DNA of 64,000 bases from Natrialba sp. SSL1 (GCF_001861355.1 NZ_MASN01000048.1:1-64000); one strand, 5' to 3'; counted from the stretch's first letter, positions 43,436 to 53,026 are shown. Notes: generated by a model from the letters alone, not told the origin. Numbers and translations are program-made.

Positions 43436-43650
43436 GCTCAGTTCCGGTCCGGAGGTTCTCTCGGTACTCGTTCCACACTTACGATATTGCCACTCGTTCC
43501 TCTTCTGTCATCGTCTCGTGTTCGTCTTCATCGTAGAACGGGAGCACGTTTTTCTTGGGCATGTCCATCAGACGACAAAGCGGGTAGAGTTCCTCGTAGT
43601 AATCTTCCAGAACCCATTCTTCGCCATGTTCAGCGACCGCTTGCTGAATA
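43436..43650 (-). pseudogene. C-terminal fragment of an unknown gene, frameshifted
   Basis: The frame reads AVAEHGEEWVLEDYYEELYPLC.LMDMPKKNVLPFYDEDEHETMTEEER, then shifts to reach WNEYRENLRTGTEPNE-stop. A short homologous tail (TWGEYWEYLRTGTKPSE-stop) lies at 46958-47020, upstream of the second glycohydrolase copy, so both copies carry the end of the same upstream gene. The N-terminal part is missing here. Family unknown; the conserved aromatic and acidic pattern suggests a real protein once existed. Confidence 0.6.
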
Positions 43651-43656
43651 TACAAC

Positions 43657-43968
43657 GTCGTCGGTATCCTCACTCACGCCGATCTCAACACCGCTTCCAC
43701 CCGCATCTATCTCTTCGACTACATCACGTACCTGGAAGAACACCTCCCCAAACTCATCCTTGACAACGCACCGGACTGGAAGAAAATCTTGGTCAGACAA
43801 GACGTACTTGACGGCATCGAACAACGGTATGTGGTCGCACAAGCAGCCACCGTTGCAGTAAACCGCTTCGGGCGCGGTGGCCCGAGGCGTTTATTATTGT
43901 CAACCAGGAGTGACGCGCCGTTCAACACGGAGTTCCTCACTGCCAGCCATAGATTTCATATATTGTAA
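43657..43968 (+). pseudogene. Gene fragment with no start (LTHADL... protein)
   Basis: The plus frame from 43657 has no start codon but reads like real protein: VVGILTHADLNTASTRIYL, FDYITYLEEHLPKLIL, DNAPDWKKIL, DVLDGIEQRYVVAQAATVAVNRF. After about 43890 it loses sense and reaches a stop at 43966. GILTHADL recalls the end of a CBS domain, followed by a helical domain. It is an internal fragment left by recombination. It lies head to head with the preceding remnant. Confidence 0.55.
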
Positions 43969-44023
43969 TAGTAGTGTTTAATCTGATAACTATTATCAAC
44001 CCTGGTTGCGATGGCTATCGCAT

Positions 44024-44692
44024 ATGAGTGAGAGCAAGCAATCCGAAGACGTAGAGTACGCCCCACTCACCGAGGCGGAGTTCAAGGAAAACCTCGCACA
44101 GTTGTTCGATGCGATGAACGCGCTCGCACCGACGCGGAACTATGTGAGCCAGATGGTCCAGTTACTTCCGCAGGAGCGCCGTCAGATGCGCCATGCCTAT
44201 CCCGATCTCTTCGAGCAGATGGAAACGCAGGAGTTCCTCAACGACGGGTTCGGTCTCGAGATCGACGAGGAAGAGGTGTCCACGGGCCGGCGTGGGACAG
44301 CAACTGAGATCGAAAGTTTCGTCGACGATATCATGGAGTTCTTCGACGATGACGACCGTCGGCAAGCACTCGAAGAGTACCTCGACGACGAGATTCCTAA
44401 CCCACGAAAGGAATGGCTCGATCACCGGGTCAAAATGGCCGTCAGCGAACCGAACTACGGAGAGGAGATCAACACCATCTTCGACACGATGCTCAAGTAC
44501 GGCGACCAGCAGAACGGCTACCGACTTGAGATCGATCGGGTCAACGAACTCTCCGATATCGATCAGGGCCGGCTGCTGGAAATCAAGCGGTTCCTAGTCT
44601 CCGAGCTCGAGATCTGTCGCGATCGAAACGATAAGTTCGAATTAGCGAGTGAGATCATGGATTACCCGGACATCATTGACCAGAACCTCTGA
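44024..44692 (+). CDS. Unknown helical protein, first gene of a two-gene unit
   Basis: 222 residues from the ATG at 44024. Acidic and almost wholly helical (FKENLAQLFDAMNALAPTRNYVSQMVQLLPQERRQMR, then EIESFVDDIMEFFDDDDRRQALEEYL, DQGRLLEIKRFLVSELEIC). No known motif. The next gene starts 5 bp later, so the pair is an operon. An AT-rich promoter (atattgtaatagtag, about 43960-43975) lies upstream. It may be an adaptor or regulator for the PD-(D/E)XK-like partner. Confidence 0.75.
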   Translation: MSESKQSEDVEYAPLTEAEFKENLAQLFDAMNALAPTRNYVSQMVQLLPQERRQMRHAYPDLFEQMETQEFLNDGFGLEIDEEEVSTGRRGTATEIESFVDDIMEFFDDDDRRQALEEYLDDEIPNPRKEWLDHRVKMAVSEPNYGEEINTIFDTMLKYGDQQNGYRLEIDRVNELSDIDQGRLLEIKRFLVSELEICRDRNDKFELASEIMDYPDIIDQNL

Positions 44693-44697
44693 CCGGC

Positions 44698-46419
44698 ATG
44701 ACCGACGACACACCCCGTCCACGGACGACGGACGAAGCGGAATCCGCATCCGACCACGACCATCGAGATGAGCGAGCGGAACCAATCCCGAAGGCGTCGG
44801 TTTTCGTCTCGACGAAACGGATCCGCCGGAAGCTTGTTACCGACACCCCGGAGACGGCTCGAGCCGTCCCGTTCGAGCTGTCGCCTGACCGCGTTTCGTC
44901 TCGCGAGATCGCCCCGATCTCGATTCGCGCCCTCGAGCGAGACGGCTGGCGACTCGAACCGCCCGCCGTCGAGCTGACCTCCGATTTCGAGGCGACCGAA
45001 CTCGATCCACCGCGGCTACGGATCTGGGAAAATGCGAAACTGGAACCAATCGATCTCGGCTATCGAGCGATAACACAGCCGGAGATCGGGCTCCCGCCAC
45101 GGCCGCTGCTCTCCGTGACCGTGATCGAAGACCGCGATCCGACGGCGGACCCGGATTCCGGAAACGCGAAGCGATCCTCGAGCGAGGACTCGACGTCGGA
45201 AGCGTCGACGCCCACCGACGATACCGGTGCCGACCCCTCACAGACGGCGGCGTCTCAAACCGATGCGGAACAGGAGAGCAGCGCTTCGGACCAGCTGCCC
45301 GAATTGGACGAATTCCTCTTCGATATCGACGGTGGATCGCTCGACTCGTACGATCCGCTGTGTATCGTCGCGGCCAAGACCACGGACGAGGAGTACAAAC
45401 AGACCCTCGAGGCGCTCTGTCGGGAGCAGTTCCGTCAACTCAATGGAGGGAAGCCTCTCCCTAGCTTGCTGGCCGACGGTGAGGGCGAGACGCTCGAGAG
45501 TACTCGCGTAGAGAACCGAATCATCTCGTACGATGACGACTCGAGTGAGGAGTACTTCGAATTCGTCTCCGAAATCAGCGACGACGAAATTCGGACGGCA
45601 CTCCGGGAGGGCGAACTCGATCTCTCGAAACTCACCGCCCGTATCGACGAATTCTTCTCGGAGACGCTCGGGTATCTCTTGCTCTTCGCTGATGAGCAAT
45701 ATGCACCCGCTCTATACGACTATCTCACCTCGACCGACGACGTGCGGGAGACGACGCAGATCCTGTCGGCTCAACCGCGTCCGCTCCCGGAAGACGTGAA
45801 ACAGGAATTGGTACGGTTAGCGTGGGGTAACGTCCACATAGAGTCCGACTCGCACAAACTGGATCGACTTTTCCATACCAGTGCGAATGCGTTCAGGGAT
45901 GCGATTGAACCGTCTGGTACCCTTGAGGAGATCACCGCTCGTGATGAAGGCGAAGAATCCCGTCTTCATTACTGGATCAAGTGCTTCACCGTCGAAGCAC
46001 TTCTGAAACGGGACGGAGTCGCTATTCAGCAGGAATCCAGAATCGATCTCAAAGAACGGATTCCGACTGAAACCGAACTTCAGGGTGGTGGAAATCCCAG
46101 ACCGGATGTCTACCATGAGCCCTCGGGAGAAGTCTATGAAGTCGAGACGCTATACGGGACCGATCACAAGAAGATCACGAGGACGATCGATAGGTACGAA
46201 GGAGTGAACGTGAAACGGGTTAACGTCGTCCTTCCGAATTTGACCTGTCTGCGGAATCTCGACGCTGTGCTCCGAAAGACTCAGCAAAAACCGGGAGAGA
46301 TGTTCCACAACGAGGTCGAGTTTTGGACGCTCGACGCCGTAGAGCGAGAGCTTCTCCCACTCGAAGATGTCGTCTCCAGAGTAGCCGACATGTACGACCG
46401 AAGCGAGAAGCTCTGGTAG
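44698..46419 (+). CDS. PD-(D/E)XK-like protein, second gene of the unit
   Basis: 573 residues. A disordered acidic N-terminus; residues 35-155 are beta-rich (ASVFVSTKRIRRKL..., RLRIWENAKLEPIDLGYRAI); a T/S/D linker; a helical middle; and a C-terminal nuclease-like fold: RPDVYHEPSG near 467-476 and VYEVETLYGTDHKKI near 479-493. The last catalytic lysine of the usual E-x-K is Glu here (E-V-E), as in some restriction-like relatives, so activity is uncertain. The stop codon is directly followed by a truncated copy of the ADP-ribosylglycohydrolase gene, so the true C-terminus may have been altered. Confidence 0.75.
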   Translation: MTDDTPRPRTTDEAESASDHDHRDERAEPIPKASVFVSTKRIRRKLVTDTPETARAVPFELSPDRVSSREIAPISIRALERDGWRLEPPAVELTSDFEATELDPPRLRIWENAKLEPIDLGYRAITQPEIGLPPRPLLSVTVIEDRDPTADPDSGNAKRSSSEDSTSEASTPTDDTGADPSQTAASQTDAEQESSASDQLPELDEFLFDIDGGSLDSYDPLCIVAAKTTDEEYKQTLEALCREQFRQLNGGKPLPSLLADGEGETLESTRVENRIISYDDDSSEEYFEFVSEISDDEIRTALREGELDLSKLTARIDEFFSETLGYLLLFADEQYAPALYDYLTSTDDVRETTQILSAQPRPLPEDVKQELVRLAWGNVHIESDSHKLDRLFHTSANAFRDAIEPSGTLEEITARDEGEESRLHYWIKCFTVEALLKRDGVAIQQESRIDLKERIPTETELQGGGNPRPDVYHEPSGEVYEVETLYGTDHKKITRTIDRYEGVNVKRVNVVLPNLTCLRNLDAVLRKTQQKPGEMFHNEVEFWTLDAVERELLPLEDVVSRVADMYDRSEKLW

Positions 46420-46915
46420 TTCCGTTCCCGGCGTTCGAACCTTCTGGGCTGTCCTCCCAGACCTCTTGCCCTGCCTGGTTCCATGTCTCCCCTTTTTCGA
46501 GGCGACTGAGCGAACGCAACGTCATCCGCCCAATGTCAAACGGATCGCTCTCGTACCACGCAACGAACCGGTCCGCGATATCAGCCGGATCAAACTCCTG
46601 TTGCTCGACGAGACTCCGCGCAATACAGAGTGTCTGCTCGGTGTCATCAGTAATCGTTCCTGCCGGTTGATTCCACGTTCCGTACCCGACCATCTCGTCG
46701 AGTTCTCCGTGCTCATAGAGATTATCGTAGACGTTCATAGTTTCCCGCTGAAGAACCGAGACACAGCATCGAACGCCTGGTTTCGAGACCCTCGGTAGAC
46801 TACGATAATCCCTATCAGCAGTAATCGTAGACGCTGTGTCGAACTCGACCGGCCGGCCAAGTGCATCCCCACACGCTAACCCTACCAGAACTCCGTTGGC
46901 ACAATCAAGATTCAT
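46420..46915 (-). pseudogene. Truncated ADP-ribosylglycohydrolase copy
   Basis: Nearly identical to the 5' 40% of the gene at 42473-43381 (ATG at 46915, GVLVGLACGDALGRPVEF, TDDTEQ) but cut after SPEGSNAGN, exactly at the stop of the PD-(D/E)XK-like gene. A 101-bp MITE-like insert (46715-46815) adds 30-odd residues between STITA and the GELDE segment. The second metal site is gone, so it cannot be active. Confidence 0.9.
46715..46815. mobile_element. 101-bp MITE-like insertion
   Basis: Comparing the two glycohydrolase copies shows an insert bounded by 16-bp inverted repeats: ATAGAGATTATCGTAG on the left and, in reverse complement, ATAGGGATTATCGTAG on the right (one mismatch). The uninterrupted copy reads gtactcagcag where this copy has gtgctc, then the insert, then cagcag. 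No transposase; a target duplication is at most one or two bases and is not certain. The insert keeps the frame open. Confidence 0.75.
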
Positions 46916-46957
46916 AATTCACACAACAAACACATTCAAGAAAAAGTGAGGTCATAA

Positions 46958-47020
46958 TCACTCGCTGGGTTTCGTACCCGTGCGGAGATACTCCCAATAC
47001 TCGCCCCACGTCTTGTACAT
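46958..47020 (-). pseudogene. C-terminal tail of the gene upstream of the glycohydrolase
   Basis: MYKTWGEYWEYLRTGTKPSE-stop, homologous to WNEYRENLRTGTEPNE at the end of 43436-43650. Only about 20 codons remain. It marks the right end of the duplicated block. Confidence 0.55.
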
Positions 47021-47098
47021 CTCAACCTATCCAGATTTCGTCAGAGAGCGCTATTTGACGAGTTAGCAGAGTTAGTTTCTTAAACAGTCTAACAACAA

Positions 47099-47647
47099 TC
47101 ACTCTGTGTTGCTCTGTGGCCTGTATACTGCATGTTCTTCCCAAAGGGATTCTTGGTGAGTTGGAAAGGACCTGGCGGGTGAATTAGATGAATTGAGTTC
47201 GATCGTGCTCTCGATTGTTTGTCCCCACGAGAGCATATCGCCTTGTTCGGTCCAGAGAGTAATTGGGTCTCCCTGGTGTGTAGGCTGGTCACCAACCGTT
47301 TCGAATTCAACGTCAACTGCAGCAGGTAACTCGACCGAGTCAACAGCTATCCACCATGCTAAACCTTTGTACCCGCTGTTCCTGTAATACGAGTCAGTCA
47401 GAAGAGGAACTGATTCACTGCCGACCGAAACCGACCAGTTCATCTGATCTTGTGCCTCAACTCCGTCACGGAAGAGATGGTGTCCCAGCGATGAATCGAT
47501 TTGCGGGATACATTCTGGTGTCCCGACGGCAACTGTCGCCCAGAGGAACAACGTCGTGTCTTTGGGTACCCCATACTGGTGAGTTCCATTATCCAGTGGT
47601 AACTTGATTTCAACCGCAGGATGGCCAAGGTTCTGAATGCTAACCAT
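47099..47647 (-). CDS. Hypothetical beta-rich protein
   Basis: 182 residues. Strand-rich (ALGHPAVEIKLPLDN-like start, TLFLWATVAVGTPECI, NWSVSVGSESVPLLTD, AWWIAVDSVELPAAVDVEFETVGD). No signal peptide, membrane helix or catalytic motif. The N-terminus is MVSIQNLGHPAVEIKL. Composition is less acidic than most neighbours. Stand-alone; unknown. Confidence 0.55.
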   Translation of the reverse strand: MVSIQNLGHPAVEIKLPLDNGTHQYGVPKDTTLFLWATVAVGTPECIPQIDSSLGHHLFRDGVEAQDQMNWSVSVGSESVPLLTDSYYRNSGYKGLAWWIAVDSVELPAAVDVEFETVGDQPTHQGDPITLWTEQGDMLSWGQTIESTIELNSSNSPARSFPTHQESLWEEHAVYRPQSNTE

Positions 47648-47891
47648 CAGTTTGTGTTAAGAAAGTCAACGGTTGCGTATAGAACTTAGGAGCGATCCTT
47701 ACGTTCGATACAGGACACTAGGTCGGGTGGCGGGCTTCACCCCTGACCCCGGTGGGTCGGGGAATTCGCCCTTGCAGGTTGTTTAGACTTCGATCGAGCT
47801 GGCCCGCTCCAGTACTATAGAGTGTTATACGTGGCACTCGGACAACGTGGTTACGCCGGGTATTATGCACTGGGTGGGCCAATAGATCGAT

Positions 47892-48302
47892 ATGGAACAG
47901 CAGTGGGGCGAATTTGCGACCGACATTCGATCAGGCGATCCTGAGCAAGTCAACAAGGTGGTCGACAACATTGAGGAGTTAGATCTCGAGGAACAGATTG
48001 AATTGTGCAAGATCTGTTTTGGCGAGTTGACCGCCATCTACGCCGACAGCGAGGATTGATACGTTCGACAGTCGACCGTCCGCGTTGCAGAGCGACTGAC
48101 ACCAAGGATCGCACTGGTGTTCGCCGTCGCTGAGAGCGACCGATCGATCGAGGCAGATATCAAGACTGTTCACGAACAGACTGACGCAATTGGTGGCTTC
48201 CTGCTGGAGGCATTGACGGACGAGGACGGTCGTGTCAGGTTTGTAAAGAGAGCTACATTAGTCGACTTTGAGACAATCATATTTATAACCGATAAGACCT
48301 AG
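47892..48302 (+). pseudogene. Gene broken by one in-frame TGA
   Basis: From the ATG at 47892 the frame reads MEQQWGEFATDIRSGDPEQ...CFGELTAIYADSED, reaches TGA at 48057, and then continues in the same frame with YVRQSTVRVAERLTPRIALVFAVAESDRSIEADIK... to a stop at 48302. Both halves look like one protein, so GGA (Gly) to TGA is the simplest explanation. The first 55 residues could still be made as a short peptide. The family is not named. It lies directly upstream of the big helicase gene. Confidence 0.7.
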
Positions 48303-51300
48303 TGACTATCCAGTCTAATGGTAATGCGGATGAGAAGTATTCTGCAGATAGTAATTGGGATGTAAATATGGGCGGGGACCAACTTGATAAGAAAATAGAC
48401 AGCTGGAAAGAACAATTAATTGATTTAACACGACGGAATAACATGGTCGACTTTCGCGCGACCAAAACAAAATCGCTTCCCACACAAGCAACGAATTGGA
48501 GAACCGTCGTAGATCGATTAGCCGATGATGACACCCTCTATATCTATCGGCCACGGATTCTTTCGGACTCAGAAGAGACCGAGATCGAACTCGTTCCTGA
48601 CTCTTCAGATGATACAGAGCTAATTCCGACACGCGAACCGGATGAAGCTGAGAATTCCCTCTACAATATTGCGCTCAATCAACGGAAGCACCTGCAAGAA
48701 AAGGGTGTCGACTCGCTCTATCTTGTATTTGGAATGTTCGAGTGGTTCAGTGTCGACTACAGTGATACGAAACTGCGGTCTCCGCTCTTTCTCGCTTCTG
48801 TCTCAATCGATCGAGAAACAGTCTCCGATCCAAATCGTCACGACTACGTCATTACATCCGATGATGAGGTGATCATCAACCCGGCTTTACGGAAGAAACT
48901 AACAAGCGAGTTCGGGATTTCGTTACCTGGCGACGAAGCATTTGGTCTGGATAATCTTACAGAGACAGCTGCGGAGATCGAATCTCTTATTGATGGGAGA
49001 GATCGCTGGCAAACCACTGACGATGTTATCCTCGGTATCTTTGATTTTGCGAAGCTGAGTCTCTACAATGACTTAGAGGAGAATCGCGAAGCAATAAAAT
49101 CAAATTCAATTATTCAGGCACTCAATGGAGACCAGTCCTCTCTCAATACCAATATTGGTGATGTACCGACTGCAGAGACGCTCGATCAGCAGGTTGATCC
49201 AGTTAATACATACCAAGTCCTCGAGGCAGACTCAAGCCAGCAAGAAGCCATTGAAGCAGCAAAATCCAGTGTCAGTTTTGTACTTCAAGGGCCACCGGGG
49301 ACTGGAAAGAGTCAAACGATCGCAAACATCCTTGCGGAGAAACTCGCCGCTGGAGAACGTGTCCTGTTCGTCAGTGAGAAGCAGGCTGCACTCGACGTTG
49401 TAAAGAGCCGAATGGACGAAGTCGGACTCGGACGGTTTTGTTTGTCCGCCCATGGGCAAAAGGCAACCAAAGACGATATTCTGAGCAGTCTCGAGACGGA
49501 ACTAAATGCCTCGCCAGTTAAGGAACCACGTGAACGCTCGAAAGAGCTTGGGAAACTCCGAAAACGACGTACAGAACTCAACGAGTATGGAGAACTCATC
49601 CACGAGAAAATAGGTTCGAGATCGGTTACTCCTTACGAAGCCCACGGAATTCTCTCGGCTGTCGATGACGCACCTCGGACGTCGTGGTCACTCGATGACA
49701 CACTTGGAGTTACAGGCACAGAGTATGATCGAGTAGTTGATCAGCTAAACCAACTTGAGGAATTTGAAACGGAGATTGAGGAGTACGACTCACATCCATG
49801 GCGCCATACGACTATTTCGAACTGGCAAGTCGATACCGCCGATCGGATGCGCGACTCGATTGAAGCTCAAAAACGGGTATTAGGCGACTTATCTACGTTT
49901 TCTGAACGGTTGGGAAAAATATTAGGGCATGAGATCGACTCAATCAATCAACTTGAAGATGTCGTTACAACGCTCGAATTACTTCATGAGCGACCTCCGA
50001 TTGAATGGCAATCTCGATACTTCGAAACGGATTTTTATCGATCTGAACGACAGCTAACGGGATTAAAAGAGCACTGTATTCGAATCCATGAACTCGAGGA
50101 GGATCTCCTCGAAACATATGACCGCAGTTATCTCTCAGAAGATGGGCAAGAGCTCTCTCGAGAGCTGAATGAGTATGGACTTCTCCGTTACATTAGTCCG
50201 TCGTATAGACGTCTCAAACAACGGATTCTCGAGCACGCTGATTCGGACTATTCACCTGGAATCGACGAACTTCAATCAGATGCGAAAGACCTAGCGGAGC
50301 TCCAGACAGCGAAGGAGGAACGACGAGAATACGAGTCGTTGATTGACCAACTTGGATATCTATACGAAGGAACGGATACTGATTGGGAGCAGATTGAGAC
50401 TGTTCAATTGTGGGTCCAAGATGTCGAATCTGTAGACGTGATTGATACTGATCGTATTCGTGGGCTTCTTACTGAGGATTCGCTCGATGTTTCGAATCTC
50501 TTAGAGACCGGAAAAGAACTTCTGAGAGAGTGGGAAAACGCATCTACATACTTCCGGAATTCGATGGATGCCGATTCCATAACCACAGTTGCTGGCTCGA
50601 GTCTTTACGGTGCTTCTCTTGAGGAGACCGAGTCTCAACTCAGTGCGTACGAGGAAGAGTTAGGCCGTCTCCAGAGCTGGATCCGCTTTAAACAGAAGTT
50701 CGAAGAAGCAAAAAAAGGGTTTGCTAAAGGGTTCGTCACCGAGTACGTTACAGCAGATTATCCGCCTGATCGACTTGTGGATGCGTTCAAACGGCAATTC
50801 TACACGGATTGGATCAATGCCGTCTATACCGAGACAGCGCTCGGAGACTTTAGCGCCACTGAACAGGAGAAACGGCTAGAGGAGTTCCGTCGATTGGACA
50901 AGAAACAACAGGAGTTGGCGAAAGTCGAGATTCAACACCGAGTAACGAGTCGGCGACCAACGATGTCGCTTGAGCACGCCAGTAGCTCCCAGCAAGTGCT
51001 TCTTCGTCGGGAGATCGAAAAGCAACGGAATCGCAAGCCGTTGCGTCAACTCTTCGATGAAGCAGGCGACATGATCACTCGTCTCAAGCCGTGTTTTATG
51101 ATGAGTCCACTGGCAGTCGCTCAATATCTGAAGACGACATCTATCGACTTTGATGTCGTTATTTTCGACGAGGCATCGCAGATCATGCCACATGATGCAG
51201 TCAGTAGTCTAATTCGGGCAGATCAGGCGATCATCGTCGGTGACACGAAACAGCTCCCACCGACTGATTTTTTCAATGCATCCGTCGAGAGCGATGACGA

Positions 51301-53026
51301 CGTTCGCGAGGATCTCGAGAGTATCCTTGATGAAGCTGCAGCTGTCTTACCTGAGAAGCATCTTCGATGGCACTATCGTAGTCGCACGGACGAGCTTATC
51401 GAATTCTCCAATCAAAAGTACTACGCAGGTCGGCTTCGCACATTCCCTGAGAACGAACCGGAGACACCGACAGGCATCGAATTCGATTATTGCGAGGATG
51501 GACTCTACGATCGAGGCGGATCCCGTCAGAACGTCCCTGAAGCCGAGCAGGTCGTCGATCGCATCGTCGAACATGCATCCGAGTATTCAGACAAAAGCCT
51601 GGGCGTAGTTGCGTTCAGTGCTGCTCAAGAGCAAGCAATTCGGGATACGATCGAGAAGCGGCGAGAACAGAGCCCCACGCTTGATCGGTTTATCGACGAG
51701 GATGACGCTGTCGAGGGATTCTTTGTAAAGAATCTCGAGGCCGTTCAAGGGGACGAACGCGATGTGATGTTGTTCAGCGTTGGCTACGGTCCAGACGATG
51801 CTGGGAAGCTGACGATGAACTTCGGCCCCCTCAACAATAATGGCGGGGAACGTCGACTGAACGTCGCTGTCACACGAGCGAAAGAGCGAGTTATCGTTGT
51901 TTCGTCGATTCAGCCGAACGAGATCGATACTAGTCGGACAGATGCAAGGGGTGTCATCGATTTCAAAAAATACCTCAAGTATGCGAAGAAAGGCGAGCGT
52001 GTGTTGGTTCGGGACGACGAGGCCACTGAAACGCTTGAATTTGACTCTTCCTTCGAGGAAGCCGTCTACACTGCATTAGAAGAGGAGGGGTATGACGTAG
52101 TCACCCAGGTCCAGAGTTCAGGGTACAGCATTGACCTCGCGATCAAACATCCTGAGCGACCTGGAGAGTTCATCCTCGGTGTTGAGTGCGATGGTGCCGC
52201 TTATCACTCCTCGCGTACAGCTCGTGATCGTGACCGAACTCGGCAGATGGTTCTTGAAGACCTTGGATGGACGATCCATCGCATCTGGTCACCAGATTGG
52301 GCCTCGAACAAGGATGGAGAGCTTCAAAAAATTCGAGAGAAATTCGACTCACTAACAGCGGGGGACCAGCCAACCTCGTCGGTGGATGTTGAAGTGGAGT
52401 CAGTCGATGCCAAAACAACTGAAAATCCGACGCACGACGGCGGGCATCCTGACTTCGTTCCGTATCATGAACCAACAGCCAACCCAAGGGCAGTAGACAG
52501 TTTCAACGATCTGTCTTCGTATCGAGTACAGTCGAAACTTTCGGAGGTTGTAAACGAGTATGGACCAATTGAGAAGGAACAGGCCTACCGAATTCTTCTT
52601 GACGGCTGGGGGATCAGCAGACTAGGGAAACGGATTCATCGATCGCTAGAAAGCACTACTCGAGGGTTACACGGCCAGCAATTGTACGCTCATGATGGAT
52701 TCCTCTGGCCAGAGAATCCAGTTGAACCAATTACTGTTCGCGTAGCGAATGGCGGAGATCGACGGGATATCGAAGAGGTTCCGATAGAAGAGATCGCAAA
52801 AGCTGCATACGTTATTCTCAATAATGGCTTGGAAATATCTAGGGAGGATCTCGTTCTCGAAACGGCACGTCAGTTGGGCTATAGTCGAATTGGTTCGAAT
52901 ATTGAATCTCGAACCGAACAGGCAATTGATCTATTAGAGGAAGTTAACGCGATAGATAGTGATGATCGACTTCGATGTGTAGATGTCGATATTGATAGTG
53001 TGCTCCAATATCAGATATATGATTGA
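48302..53026 (+). CDS. DUF4011-type SF1 helicase with Vsr-like nuclease
   Basis: 1574 residues (GTG 48302, or 1552 from the ATG at 48368). N-terminal DUF4011-like domain (SWKEQLIDLTRRNNMVDF), Walker A GPPGTGKSQT near 330, a long helical insert (about 430-870), motif II FDEASQ near 953, KQLPPTDFF, and VAVTRAKERVIVV near 1188. A Vsr/MTES_1575-type nuclease (about 1245-1340: FEEAVYTALEEEGYDVVTQV, GVECDGAAYHSS, LGWTIHRIWSPDW) is followed by a DUF3320-like C-terminus. Large proteins of this layout occur as stand-alone phage-defence genes. Lower GC than the neighbours. The TATA-like atatttataacc at 48279 favours the ATG start. Confidence 0.88.
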   Translation: MTIQSNGNADEKYSADSNWDVNMGGDQLDKKIDSWKEQLIDLTRRNNMVDFRATKTKSLPTQATNWRTVVDRLADDDTLYIYRPRILSDSEETEIELVPDSSDDTELIPTREPDEAENSLYNIALNQRKHLQEKGVDSLYLVFGMFEWFSVDYSDTKLRSPLFLASVSIDRETVSDPNRHDYVITSDDEVIINPALRKKLTSEFGISLPGDEAFGLDNLTETAAEIESLIDGRDRWQTTDDVILGIFDFAKLSLYNDLEENREAIKSNSIIQALNGDQSSLNTNIGDVPTAETLDQQVDPVNTYQVLEADSSQQEAIEAAKSSVSFVLQGPPGTGKSQTIANILAEKLAAGERVLFVSEKQAALDVVKSRMDEVGLGRFCLSAHGQKATKDDILSSLETELNASPVKEPRERSKELGKLRKRRTELNEYGELIHEKIGSRSVTPYEAHGILSAVDDAPRTSWSLDDTLGVTGTEYDRVVDQLNQLEEFETEIEEYDSHPWRHTTISNWQVDTADRMRDSIEAQKRVLGDLSTFSERLGKILGHEIDSINQLEDVVTTLELLHERPPIEWQSRYFETDFYRSERQLTGLKEHCIRIHELEEDLLETYDRSYLSEDGQELSRELNEYGLLRYISPSYRRLKQRILEHADSDYSPGIDELQSDAKDLAELQTAKEERREYESLIDQLGYLYEGTDTDWEQIETVQLWVQDVESVDVIDTDRIRGLLTEDSLDVSNLLETGKELLREWENASTYFRNSMDADSITTVAGSSLYGASLEETESQLSAYEEELGRLQSWIRFKQKFEEAKKGFAKGFVTEYVTADYPPDRLVDAFKRQFYTDWINAVYTETALGDFSATEQEKRLEEFRRLDKKQQELAKVEIQHRVTSRRPTMSLEHASSSQQVLLRREIEKQRNRKPLRQLFDEAGDMITRLKPCFMMSPLAVAQYLKTTSIDFDVVIFDEASQIMPHDAVSSLIRADQAIIVGDTKQLPPTDFFNASVESDDDVREDLESILDEAAAVLPEKHLRWHYRSRTDELIEFSNQKYYAGRLRTFPENEPETPTGIEFDYCEDGLYDRGGSRQNVPEAEQVVDRIVEHASEYSDKSLGVVAFSAAQEQAIRDTIEKRREQSPTLDRFIDEDDAVEGFFVKNLEAVQGDERDVMLFSVGYGPDDAGKLTMNFGPLNNNGGERRLNVAVTRAKERVIVVSSIQPNEIDTSRTDARGVIDFKKYLKYAKKGERVLVRDDEATETLEFDSSFEEAVYTALEEEGYDVVTQVQSSGYSIDLAIKHPERPGEFILGVECDGAAYHSSRTARDRDRTRQMVLEDLGWTIHRIWSPDWASNKDGELQKIREKFDSLTAGDQPTSSVDVEVESVDAKTTENPTHDGGHPDFVPYHEPTANPRAVDSFNDLSSYRVQSKLSEVVNEYGPIEKEQAYRILLDGWGISRLGKRIHRSLESTTRGLHGQQLYAHDGFLWPENPVEPITVRVANGGDRRDIEEVPIEEIAKAAYVILNNGLEISREDLVLETARQLGYSRIGSNIESRTEQAIDLLEEVNAIDSDDRLRCVDVDIDSVLQYQIYD

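Noticed and set aside
43630..43842. Minus-strand 70-residue frame (MCDHIPLFDAVKYVL...)
   Set aside because: The opposite strand reads a far better protein fragment (GILTHADLNTASTRIYLFDY), so this frame is an antisense shadow.
44698..46419. Calling the 573-aa protein an active restriction enzyme
   Set aside because: The usual catalytic Lys is Glu and no methyltransferase partner is present, so only a PD-(D/E)XK-like fold is claimed.
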